Shown: piece after piece, positions 27,603-35,079 of the stretch
How the letters are laid out: each line of letters starts with the position of its first letter
Numbering within the stretch: the stretch's first letter is position 1
NCBI GenBank assembly: GCA_963782495.1
Contig: CAWAJU010000004.1
Span: 310,001-374,000 of the forward strand
Reading direction: 5' to 3'
DNA from: DASQBT01 sp963782495
GTDB taxonomy: Bacteria; Pseudomonadota; Gammaproteobacteria; Burkholderiales; Thiobacillaceae
Length of the DNA: 64,000 bases
Notes under the pieces: generated by a model
Seen by the model: only the letters and a program-made list of their open reading frames with translations
Databases searched by the model: none
Told to the model about the DNA's origin: nothing
Program-made: the position numbers and the translations under genes

Positions 27603-27822
27603 TGTTCGATCATGATCAGGGAATGGATCTTCCATTCTTCGATCTGACCAAGTCGTTCTTGCTCGTGTTTGAAAACGGGCTGGGCGTCTGGAAAATCGGG
27701 TTCGAATCTATCCTCGCAGAAGAACCGCCTACAAGATGTGGCGGACTGCATCCACGGATCAGAATCGACGTTTGGTAGAAATCGTTGGGGTGGCATGATC
27801 CATTACGGGCCGCGCCTGGCGT
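27603..27822. other. Intergenic stretch upstream of the nitrogen-type promoter
   Basis: No gene is visible. The hairpin-forming sequence GAATGGA/TCCATTC at about 27,620-27,640 could be a weak transcription end for the bat operon, but it lacks a U-tract. Confidence 0.35.
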
Positions 27823-27871
27823 TGCACCATGTCAGATCAGTTTCCCGGTCGACACGCACCACCCTGGGGCC
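27823..27871 (+). promoter_or_regulatory. Two candidate NtrC-type enhancer sites
   Basis: Two partial matches to TGCACY-N5-GGTGCA lie at 27,823-27,839 (left half perfect) and 27,855-27,871 (about 9 of 12 positions). Their centres are 32 bases apart, about three helical turns, and they are roughly 75-110 bases upstream of the -24/-12 promoter, where NtrC sites usually lie. Each site alone is weak; the spacing and position make them worth noting. Confidence 0.4.
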
Positions 27872-27934
27872 CACGGCTTCTTAAATGTGATCCCAATTAT
27901 GCAGGAAAGCACGCGTTCATCATCGTTTCCCGTA

Positions 27935-27951
27935 TTGGCACAGTCTGTGCT
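27935..27951 (+). promoter_or_regulatory. Sigma-54 (-24/-12) promoter
   Basis: TTGGCACAGTCTGTGCT matches the sigma-54 consensus TTGGCACG-N4-TTGC closely: GG at 27,937-27,938 and GC at 27,949-27,950 are separated by exactly 10 bases. The predicted transcript starts near 27,961, directly before the first leader hairpin. Confidence 0.75.
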
Positions 27952-27963
27952 TTTTTTATAGCG

Positions 27964-27983
27964 TCAGGCTAGTGGTGGCTTGA
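27964..27983 (+). promoter_or_regulatory. Leader hairpin P1 with hexaloop (ANTAR-type target)
   Basis: Seven base pairs (27,964-27,970 with 27,977-27,983, two G-U) close the six-base loop AGTGGT. Loop position 1 is A and position 4 is G, the two bases that define ANTAR-protein RNA targets. It lies at the very 5' end of the predicted transcript. Confidence 0.65.
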
Positions 27984-28021
27984 TCGAGGGGTGGTGAAGT
28001 ACTTGCTGCCGAATTAAATTA

Positions 28022-28041
28022 GATGGGCAATGGCGTCCATC
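28022..28041 (+). promoter_or_regulatory. Leader hairpin P2 (antiterminator) with hexaloop
   Basis: Seven base pairs (28,022-28,028 with 28,035-28,041, one G-U) close the loop AATGGC, again with A at position 1 and G at position 4. Its 3' arm is also the 5' arm of the terminator, so P2 and the terminator cannot form together. Confidence 0.7.
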
Positions 28042-28087
28042 TCTGAGTCCTCATCATCATGAGGAACGGGGATGGGCGTTTTTTTTT
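28034..28087 (+). terminator. Leader terminator (attenuator) before the FNT gene
   Basis: The stem 28,034-28,041 with 28,071-28,078 encloses an inner hairpin CCTCAT/ATGAGG and is followed by nine T residues. GATGGGC occurs both at 28,022 and at 28,071, so the central strand can pair either way. This is an intrinsic terminator inside the leader, 30 bases before the start codon. Confidence 0.8.
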
Positions 28088-28117
28088 GTAATTAACACGG
28101 ACCTAGGGGGAATTGTC

Positions 28118-28963
28118 ATGGCTTATTTGCAGCCTTCTGAATTTGTCACCAAGATGGTGGATGCAGGTGAATCCAAGATTTACATGTCTACCAAAGACAC
28201 ACTGATCAGGGCCTATATGGCTGGCGCCATTCTCGCACTGGCAGCGGTATTCGCCGTAACAATTGCCGTCCAGACCGGCTCTCCATTGATCGGCGCCATC
28301 CTGTTCCCGGTGGGCTTTTGCATGCTGTATTTGATGGGTTTCGACCTGTTGACCGGCGTGTTCATGCTGACCCCGCTTGCCTTGCTGGATAAACGACCTG
28401 GCGTGACTCCAGCCGGAGTTTTGCGGAACTGGGGCCTGGTCTTCCTGGGCAATTTCGCCGGCGCATTGACGGTTGCAGTCATGATGGCATTCGTGTTCAC
28501 CTACGGTTTCTCCACAGACCCGGGCCCGGTCGGCACCAAGCTCGCGGGCATCGGCGTGGCACGCACCCTGGGGTATGCGAAATGGGGTATTGCAGGTTGG
28601 TTCACTATCTTCATTCGCGGCATGCTGTGCAACTGGATGGTATCGATGGGCGTGGTCGGCGCCATGATCTCCACCTCGGTGAGCGGTAAGGTCATCGCCA
28701 TGTGGATGCCCATCATGCTGTTCTTTGCCATGACCTTCGAACACTCGGTGGTCAACATGTTCCTGTTCCCCATGGCAATGATGGTGGGTGGCCAGTTCTC
28801 GATCACCGACTACTTCATCTGGAATGAGATTCCCACGGCGTTGGGCAACCTGGTGGGCGGCATTGCGTTTACCGGACTGACGCTCTACAGCACGCATGTC
28901 AAGACCGCGCCCAAGCGCACCTTGCAGGCCGTCAAAGCCGAGCCAAAACGCGCCTTCAATTGA
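28118..28963 (+). CDS. Formate/nitrite transporter family channel (nitrite-type likely)
   Basis: A 281-residue FNT-family membrane protein with six predicted helices (for example YMAGAILALAAVFAVTIAV, GAILFPVGFCMLYLMG, NWGLVFLGNFAGALTVAVMMAF). The family landmarks are LLTGVFMLTP, the re-entrant FCMLYLMGFDLLTG region, and the motif RGMLCNWMVSMGV with EHSVVNMFLFP. FNT channels pass formate, nitrite or related monovalent anions. The adjacent phosphatase-kinase fusion and the nitrogen-type leader make nitrite the best guess for the substrate. Strong AGGGGGA ribosome binding site. Confidence 0.9.
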   Translation: MAYLQPSEFVTKMVDAGESKIYMSTKDTLIRAYMAGAILALAAVFAVTIAVQTGSPLIGAILFPVGFCMLYLMGFDLLTGVFMLTPLALLDKRPGVTPAGVLRNWGLVFLGNFAGALTVAVMMAFVFTYGFSTDPGPVGTKLAGIGVARTLGYAKWGIAGWFTIFIRGMLCNWMVSMGVVGAMISTSVSGKVIAMWMPIMLFFAMTFEHSVVNMFLFPMAMMVGGQFSITDYFIWNEIPTALGNLVGGIAFTGLTLYSTHVKTAPKRTLQAVKAEPKRAFN

Positions 28964-29025
28964 TCCAAAGTGATTTGCGTGAGCCTCCGCCCTGTTTAGG
29001 GGCCGAGGCTCTATTGGCATCAGAC

Positions 29026-30762
29026 ATGTCAACGGCGCTGCTCGTCTCCATCGGCCAATATTCAGACAAGGGCCGGAAGGAAATCAATCAGGATTTCCAC
29101 GGCGTCTACATTCCTGAAGAACCGCAACTGAGTTCCAAGGGTGTGGCCATTGCGCTGGCGGACGGCATCAGCAGCAGTGATGTCAGCCAGCAGGCCAGTC
29201 AAACCGCCGTTGCGAGTTTCCTGGAGGACTATTACTGCACCTCGGAGGCCTGGTCGGTCAAGACATCGGCTCAACGGGTCTTGACGGCAACCAATACCTG
29301 GCTTCATTCGCAGACCCAACAAAGCCAATACCGCTACGAGAAGGACAGGGGCTATGTGTGCACACTAAGCGCCATGGTCATCAAGTCGACCACGGCGCAT
29401 ATCTTCCACGTCGGTGACGCGCGCATCTACAGGGTGCAAGGCAATGACCTCGAACAACTGACCAATGATCATCGGGTTCGGATTTCACAGGACAGGAGTT
29501 ACCTCAGTCGTGCCATGGGCGTCAGCCCCCAGATCGAGATCGATTACCAGGCGCTGCCGCTAAACGAAGGTGACATCTTCCTGCTTGCGACCGATGGCGT
29601 GTACGAGCATGTCAACCCGCATTACCTGACCGCGATGATCCACGAACACGCGCATGATTTGGACAAGGCGGCGAAGCTGATTACAGACAAAGCCTATGAA
29701 TGCGGCAGCGAGGACAACCTCACAACCCAGATTGTCCGCATTGAAGCATTGCCAAGTCCCGATGCCAGCGAACTCTATCAACAGATGACCATGCTCCCGT
29801 TTCCGCCTGATCTGGACGCCCGCATGGAACTCGACGGGTACCGGATCATCAGGGAGGTGCATGCCAGCAACCGCAGCCACGTCTATCTGGCCGTTGATAC
29901 GGAAACCAGCACTCGGGTCATCATCAAGACGCCATCCACCGATCTTCGCGGCGACCCCGCCTATCTTGAGCGCTTCCTGATGGAGGAATGGATTGCCCGG
30001 CGAATTAATAGTGCGTACGCATTGAAGCCCTGTCCGCAGACCCGGAAACGGAACTCTCTTTATGTTGCCATGGAGTTCGTCGAGGGCAAGACCTTGACCC
30101 AGTGGATGATCGACAATCCCAAACCGGATCTGGAAACAGTGCGTGGCATAGTCGACCAGATTGCCAAGGGACTGCGTGCATTCCATCGGCTTGAGATGCT
30201 GCACCAGGATCTGAGGCCGGACAACATCATGATCGATGGCACCGGCTCGGTAAAGATCATAGATTTTGGCTCAACCAGCGTGGCAGGCATCATGGAAATT
30301 GCCAGTCCCATTGAGCGATACCACTTGCTGGGCACTGTCCAATATACCGCGCCGGAATATTTTCTCGGCGAAAGCGGCTCAACGCGCTCGGATCAATTTT
30401 CCCTGGGCGTAATCGCCTATCAAATGCTTACAGGAAAGCTGCCATATGGAACCGAGGTGGCCAAGATCAAGACAAGAACTGAGCAACGGAAATTGAAATA
30501 TGCCTCCGCGCTTCTTGGCAATCGTTCGATTCCAGCCTGGATCGACGAAGCCATCAGAAAAGCAGTTCATCCTGATTCCAACAAGCGTTACGAAGAACTG
30601 TCCGAGTTCATGTTTGACTTGCGCCACCCAAACAGGGCATTTCTGAACAAGACCGCCCCCCCGCTCCTGGAGCGCAACCCGGTAGCGTTGTGGAAGGGGC
30701 TTTCCCTAATCCTGGCCATTATCATCGTATTCCTGTTGAGCAATGGCGCGGCAATCAAGTAG
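29026..30762 (+). CDS. PP2C phosphatase and Ser/Thr kinase fusion
   Basis: About 578 residues, start chosen at ATG 29,026; the frame is open upstream to a TTG that overlaps the FNT stop. Residues 1-240 are a PP2C-type phosphatase (DGISSSD, FHVGDARIYR, ATDGVYEHV, SEDNL). Residues about 265-530 are a kinase-like domain with VIIKTPS (Lys), LHQDLRPDNIMID in the catalytic loop and IDFGST in place of DFG. The HRD Arg is Gln here, but Asp and Asn remain. A C-terminal membrane helix follows (GLSLILAIIIVFLLS). This fusion is regularly encoded beside nitrate or nitrite transport genes, where it probably controls the channel by phosphorylation; that role is inference. Confidence 0.9.
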   Translation: MSTALLVSIGQYSDKGRKEINQDFHGVYIPEEPQLSSKGVAIALADGISSSDVSQQASQTAVASFLEDYYCTSEAWSVKTSAQRVLTATNTWLHSQTQQSQYRYEKDRGYVCTLSAMVIKSTTAHIFHVGDARIYRVQGNDLEQLTNDHRVRISQDRSYLSRAMGVSPQIEIDYQALPLNEGDIFLLATDGVYEHVNPHYLTAMIHEHAHDLDKAAKLITDKAYECGSEDNLTTQIVRIEALPSPDASELYQQMTMLPFPPDLDARMELDGYRIIREVHASNRSHVYLAVDTETSTRVIIKTPSTDLRGDPAYLERFLMEEWIARRINSAYALKPCPQTRKRNSLYVAMEFVEGKTLTQWMIDNPKPDLETVRGIVDQIAKGLRAFHRLEMLHQDLRPDNIMIDGTGSVKIIDFGSTSVAGIMEIASPIERYHLLGTVQYTAPEYFLGESGSTRSDQFSLGVIAYQMLTGKLPYGTEVAKIKTRTEQRKLKYASALLGNRSIPAWIDEAIRKAVHPDSNKRYEELSEFMFDLRHPNRAFLNKTAPPLLERNPVALWKGLSLILAIIIVFLLSNGAAIK

Positions 30763-31207
30763 CGATTTAGTGGAAACGCTTCTGAATCTGAAGGCGAGGC
30801 GGTTCGGTTTGTTTCCGCGAGCACGGCAGCCCGCCAGGGCGAACACCTCGATCTTCTGGCTGCAGTTCACGGATTGACGCTGTCGATTCCGCGTAAGCGC
30901 CTTGCGACCGTCGGTGGCATGGGGAGGAACCAGCACAATCGAGCAACCAAGGGTACCGTGGCGCACATGAGTTTGCGAATGTCGCGGGGCCATCAACACG
31001 CTCGGAGATCACGAAGTCAGCCACACAAAGCCATATGAGATCATTCTGGCTGGTACACCGTGGATCTCAAGGTCAATCGAACAAGACATGCAAGTGCGTC
31101 GGCGCTTGGTTCGCTTGCAAAATCCTTGCGCGCGCAAAGCCAGCCCACCGTAACACCTTGTTTGGCTCCATCCTTCGCCCCCTCGTGATGCGCTTGCCAC
31201 CAGCTGA
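30763..31207. other. Intergenic stretch without visible genes
   Basis: Reading frames of 80-120 codons are present on both strands but none has a recognisable domain, conserved composition or good ribosome binding site. I see no terminator with a U-tract after the kinase gene. It could hold decayed sequence. Confidence 0.4.
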
Positions 31208-31948
31208 CTATGTGGAGAGTTCAGTGTTACCCAACATGCGCAAACGCCAGCGCAGGGGCGGTTGTGCGGAAAGCCAGCCAACCGACGTGGCACTTGCGGC
31301 CAGGATTTCCTGCAATCCTTCTTGCGCCCCTGACCCCAAAGCTTGGGCAGCATGACGATCAACGCGCAATTCAATGACCCAATGCACGGCCAGCCATGCG
31401 GCCAGAAAACCAGCCAAGCCGAGCCATGCGCGAACGTCAGAGGGAATATCCGGAAGCATGACTGTCAACACAAGCGTCGGCAACAAGGCGCCCAGCCGCT
31501 GCGGCAAGCTGCCGTGGACCAAGGCGCGTGCCAGAAGAAAACGCAAGCCATTTGTGCCAAGACGCTCCGCCAGCGCGGAAGAGAGAAACACCTCGCTTTG
31601 CCCAGGCAACAACCCGGCGGTGACGATGAACGGGGCTGAATGCTCCACCAGAACGACGGGTAGCTCGACGAGTTGGAGAGGTCCTCTGCTCACGCGCAAT
31701 TCCGCCAAGGTATTGTTCACCGCCTGTCGCAACGGTCCGGCAAAGACTTCCTTCACGACGAGTGCGCGACAGATCGCAGGACCGTACCCGAACCCGGCCA
31801 CCACCAGTGCCCCCTGGTAGACGCTGGACAGCAGCAGATAGGTCGCGTTTTTGTCCCAGGGGGCGGGAACCAGGATGTCTGGTGCGTAGAAGGCCAGCGC
31901 GCTGACCAGCAGGAATATCCAAGTGCGTCGCGGGGAGGAGGGAATCAT
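31208..31948 (-). CDS. M48-like membrane protein with degenerate zinc site
   Basis: A 246-residue protein with four or five hydrophobic segments. The order resembles M48/HtpX peptidases: PFIVTAGLLPGQSEVFLSSALAERLGTNGLRFLLARALVHG, where M48 enzymes have VLAHELAH, and later ELRVDRHAAQALG, matching the ExxxD motif that follows the zinc site. Here HExxH reads RALVH: the first His and the Glu are lost while the second His and the downstream Glu-Asp stay. It is therefore probably a non-catalytic membrane protein derived from a peptidase. No strong ribosome binding site. Confidence 0.7.
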   Translation of the reverse strand: MIPSSPRRTWIFLLVSALAFYAPDILVPAPWDKNATYLLLSSVYQGALVVAGFGYGPAICRALVVKEVFAGPLRQAVNNTLAELRVSRGPLQLVELPVVLVEHSAPFIVTAGLLPGQSEVFLSSALAERLGTNGLRFLLARALVHGSLPQRLGALLPTLVLTVMLPDIPSDVRAWLGLAGFLAAWLAVHWVIELRVDRHAAQALGSGAQEGLQEILAASATSVGWLSAQPPLRWRLRMLGNTELST

Positions 31949-32074
31949 TGCGCCATTGTTCCACGAACTCCCGTCGACAGGGTCCGTCCGGGTTACTCAG
32001 GGTGAGCCATTCAATTTGAGCAGTGGCGCGAATTCGCCAATATCAAATCGGCCTGACAGTGCAATGCCTCGGAT

Positions 32075-32452
32075 TCAGCCATCCTGCCCCAGATCGGGTG
32101 ATGAAGGATCCAACAGACGTTCAGCCACAATAAAGCACCCAAGTCCAAGTCCGATGGCGAGAATTCCCAAGGTATAGGCCAGCCTTCTTCCGTGCCATAG
32201 GCCGGATATCCACCGATCAATATCGTCCACGACGAGCGCCGCCTTGCCACCATAGAGTTCCAGGTCGTGGACGTAACGCTTGGAATCGCGCGGCTGTGTG
32301 GGATACACAGTTCCGTTCACCAATTCATAGTCGACGTTGTCGCCCATGTCATCTTCGGCCGACAGATAAACCATGGCCGCCGCCGCCAGGCCCGCGAGAA
32401 GGATGAAGGCGCCGACCAGATAGAGTCGAATTTGAAGACTTGAGCGCTTCAT
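32075..32452 (-). CDS. Small two-helix membrane protein, unknown function
   Basis: About 125 residues starting MKRSSLQIRLYLVGAFILLAG; another ATG lies two codons upstream. Hydrophobic segments lie at residues about 8-30 and 90-112 (LAYTLGILAIGLGLGCFIVAERLL), with a soluble loop of about 60 residues (SAEDDMGDNVDYELVNGTVYP and ELYGGKAALVVDDIDRWISGLW) facing the periplasm if the N-terminus is inside. I do not recognise a family. It lies on the same strand as the M48-like gene, with a gap of 126 bases. Confidence 0.65.
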   Translation of the reverse strand: MKRSSLQIRLYLVGAFILLAGLAAAAMVYLSAEDDMGDNVDYELVNGTVYPTQPRDSKRYVHDLELYGGKAALVVDDIDRWISGLWHGRRLAYTLGILAIGLGLGCFIVAERLLDPSSPDLGQDG

Positions 32453-32723
32453 GTGCATGTCTCGCCTGTCACTCTTCAGCCTGTGCAATTGCTTCGCCTC
32501 AGGTTTGAAAACAGCGCCCCTCACTGTCGGATCTTTTTACCCTTGGCCGCTGCGCGCCTCAACCAGGAAACGGTATCGATTTGATTACAAATCAAAATGT
32601 CTTGCGTGGCACAGCTTATGCATTTTGGAGCGATAAAGCGCATCGACTCAGAATGCGCGCATAAGAAGCGGAGTTCAATCCCCGCTTCATTGAGAAGAAT
32701 TACAAGTCGGAGGAAGAACAAGA

Positions 32724-32852
32724 ATGAAATCAAGGCCAATCCCCTTGGCGGTCCTTGCAGCGCTCGGAACATTCGCCGGCCCCAAACCTGACCTGTTTAC
32801 CTTTGGTCCAACCTGCACCTGCCGAACCGAGTGGGACAGGGCCGAAGGGTGA
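32724..32852 (+). CDS. 42-codon ORF with signal peptide
   Basis: GGAGGAAG precedes the ATG at 32,724. The product starts MKSRPIPLAVLAALGTFAG, a good signal peptide of the type seen on PEP-CTERM proteins, then continues for only about 24 residues with two Cys (CTCRTEW) to a stop. It could be a small secreted peptide, or the surviving 5' end of an exported-protein gene whose 3' end is the PEP-CTERM-like tail at 33,527-33,742. Confidence 0.45.
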   Translation: MKSRPIPLAVLAALGTFAGPKPDLFTFGPTCTCRTEWDRAEG

Positions 32853-32874
32853 TGCCGGACGAACGAGGTGCACC

Positions 32875-33546
32875 ATGGACCTTGGACCTCTTTTTCCGGG
32901 AATGGTCAACACGGTGGGTGCCTTGTTGCCCGCCCTGATTTCATTGGGGCTCGTCTTGGCCGGATGGACCCGCAGCCGGCTCTGCACGGGCGACCAGATC
33001 TGGTTGGGTGTCTTTTCAATTGCACTGTCCGCAGTACTTGCCAGGATGTCTGTCAGCCCGGGCGAAGTTTCACTCCATATGCCGCCCGGTGCGACGCTGT
33101 TTGTCTGCTATCTGGTTTGGCGCGGGTATTACATCTCCCCTGGATTGGCTTTCGCCTTGACCTATACGAGCATCTTGCCGGTCGACCTCTGCCTGTCCGA
33201 ACTGGCTACGGGATCCCAGTTCGACACTGAGTGCATTGGCGGGGCCGGTTGGCGCGATGGCTTGTTGATCTTCCCTGCCCTCACTGCCGTGGCGGTCGGC
33301 TATGCCAATTGGCGCATGGCGAAAGCGGGCCGTGCCGGATTGTTCTGGCTCGGACAAGGGACCCCGGGACTCGCGCCTGAATCTGCGCAGGACGATCATG
33401 TACAGCGCCTGGGTCGCCGAGTTGACGACGATGCTGAAACAGCGCAGGCACCGCTTGAGATGTTGAGCACCCAGCCGGCGCTCACTTGGTCAGTTCCAGC
33501 ACGCCATCCCAGTCTTCCGCCGGCAGATGCGGGCGGGAGCGGGTAA
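32875..33546 (+). CDS. Integral membrane protein, unknown function
   Basis: About 223 residues, start at 32,875 with AGGTG four bases upstream. Hydrophobic segments at residues about 8-28, 37-55, 66-85, 88-108 and 130-150 (LLIFPALTAVAVGYANW) point to five membrane helices, followed by a soluble, Asp and Gln-rich tail. It resembles presqualene or 'DUF' membrane proteins only in composition, so I give no family. It follows the 42-codon ORF by 22 bases and its end overlaps the PEP-CTERM-like ORF. Confidence 0.6.
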   Translation: MDLGPLFPGMVNTVGALLPALISLGLVLAGWTRSRLCTGDQIWLGVFSIALSAVLARMSVSPGEVSLHMPPGATLFVCYLVWRGYYISPGLAFALTYTSILPVDLCLSELATGSQFDTECIGGAGWRDGLLIFPALTAVAVGYANWRMAKAGRAGLFWLGQGTPGLAPESAQDDHVQRLGRRVDDDAETAQAPLEMLSTQPALTWSVPARHPSLPPADAGGSG

Positions 33547-33742
33547 CCATGCTAAGAAAGAGGCGCGCTACAACTGCGATCTCACACTGAAGTTGACGGG
33601 CAATGTGATTGGGAAGAGCGTAGGGCCCATTGACTCTGACCTTGGCGGCGGAGCCCCTTCGATCGTTACGGAACCCGGCATGCTGCCCCTCCTCGCTATC
33701 GGCCTGCTTGGCTTTGGCATAGCACGGTGCAAGCTTTGCTGA
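33527..33742 (+). pseudogene. PEP-CTERM-like C-terminal fragment
   Basis: The 71-codon frame ends in VTEPGMLPLLAIGLLGFGIA followed by RCK, which matches the tripartite PEP-CTERM sorting signal: a VPEP-like motif, a hydrophobic helix and a basic end. The preceding 45 residues are soluble and have no domain. There is no signal peptide in frame, so the protein could not be exported as it stands. It is best read as the 3' remnant of a larger exosortase substrate. Confidence 0.5.
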
Positions 33743-33910
33743 GTGCCGAACTTCATCCCAGTTAGAGGCGGCCCTGGCCGCTGCATGTCTTTGGCAGCGG
33801 AACGATTTGCATGGGGACAGGAATATTCCTATGCTTGCGACCAACGTCGGCGAGCGACTGGCCAAGCACTCGGTGCCGAATCGATGGAGATTGCAACCGA
33901 AGACCGACCC

Positions 33911-34471
33911 ATGCATCGATACAAACGACTACTCGCAGTTGTCCTGTTTCTGGCGCTCTTGTTTGCGGTCTTCGAGCTGACCGGCCTGCGGGATCACTTC
34001 AATCTCAAGTTTCTACAGCAGCAGATTCAGGAGAACCGAATCAGCGGTCTGCTGATTTTCACGCTCTTGTTTTCGTTGGGCAATTTGATCCAGATACCGG
34101 GCTGGATATTCCTTGCTGCCGCGGTGCTGACCATGGGGCGCACCCTTGGAGGAATCATCACCTATGTCGCCGCATGCCTGTCCTGTGTCACGACCTTTTT
34201 CACCATCAGATTGCTGGGTGGCGACGCACTGCGCCAACTGAACAGCACAATTGCGGCCCGTCTGCTGCGCCGGCTTGACACCCACCCGATCCTTAGCATC
34301 TTGCTCCTCAGAGTGATATTTCAAACTGTACCTGCCCTGAATTACACGCTCGCTCTGTCAGGCGTCCCATTCCGCGCCTACCTGATCGGAACCCTTCTGG
34401 GTCTGCCGCTGCCCATCGCTTTGTACTGTCTGTTCTTCGATTATCTGGCAAGAACGCTGAACGTTCTGTAG
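33911..34471 (+). CDS. VTT/TVP38 (TMEM64-like) membrane protein
   Basis: About 186 residues of the SNARE-associated Golgi protein/VTT family. Helices include RLLAVVLFLALLFAVFELTG, LLIFTLLFSLGNLIQIPGWIFLAAA and LSILLLRVIFQTVPALNYTLALSGV. The family signature is the re-entrant pair with PGWIFLAAAVLTMG and LRVIFQTVPALNYTLA (consensus R-x-x-P-x-x-P-x-x-x-x-N). The start is placed at ATG 33,911 just before the first helix; ATG 33,884 is also possible. These proteins are thought to scramble or transport lipids; substrate not known. Confidence 0.8.
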   Translation: MHRYKRLLAVVLFLALLFAVFELTGLRDHFNLKFLQQQIQENRISGLLIFTLLFSLGNLIQIPGWIFLAAAVLTMGRTLGGIITYVAACLSCVTTFFTIRLLGGDALRQLNSTIAARLLRRLDTHPILSILLLRVIFQTVPALNYTLALSGVPFRAYLIGTLLGLPLPIALYCLFFDYLARTLNVL

Positions 34472-34483
34472 CCCGGCGCGCGC

Positions 34484-34899
34484 TCAGAAGCGCGCTGTCT
34501 CCAGCCACTCAAGCACTGTTGCGCAAAGCTCATTCGGCACGGCGCGCTTGGCCAGAAAGTCATTCATGCCGGCATCGAAGCAACGCTGTCGGTCTTCGGC
34601 GAGAAGCCGAGACGAGCTGGCGAAGGATGCACCGAGAAAGACAGCGGGCCATACGGCCCAGCCCCACCGGATCAATGCCGCGACCGCTATCCCGGGCGGC
34701 ACAGCCAATCGAGGGTGATATGCGTGTCGGTATAGGGAATCTTCAGCCCGTGCCAGCCGAACAGCAAATAAGTCAGGGCCAGAAGAAGGAGGCTGGTCAG
34801 GATCCGGGCGTTGCTGGATACGCGCGTCAAATCGAATCGCAACAGGAGAATGTTGGGGAAGGAACATCGGTCTTTGCTCCGGGCATCTTCCATTGACAT
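34484..34899 (-). pseudogene. Remnant of a MASE1 sensor kinase with receiver domain
   Basis: Two pieces of one gene are joined. From 34,899 the frame encodes a MASE1-like N-terminus (ILTSLLLLALTYLLFGWHGL, HITLDW) and stops early; shifting frame at about 34,700, where an extra CA pair (complement TG) is seen, continues it as LPPGIAVAALIRWGWAVWPAVFLGASFA. Right after this, near 34,615, comes the end of a receiver domain (LLAEDRQRCFDAGMNDFLAK, then RAVPNELCATVLEWL) with stop at 34,484. PAS, kinase and most receiver parts are deleted. Both the frameshift and the internal deletion make it non-functional. Confidence 0.75.
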
Positions 34900-35079
34900 A
34901 AGATGGATGAAATATATATTGTAATTATATGATAATTATACCTTAGTTTCTCACCGCAGCATTATCCAGAAGCTTGCGTTTTGGCGAAATAGGCTAGCCG
35001 AAACAGTGCCTTCCCGTCGACTCATTCATGGCGCCACTTGGCGGGTCCTAGTCAAAGCCAGGCCCGATGAGCAATTCTC

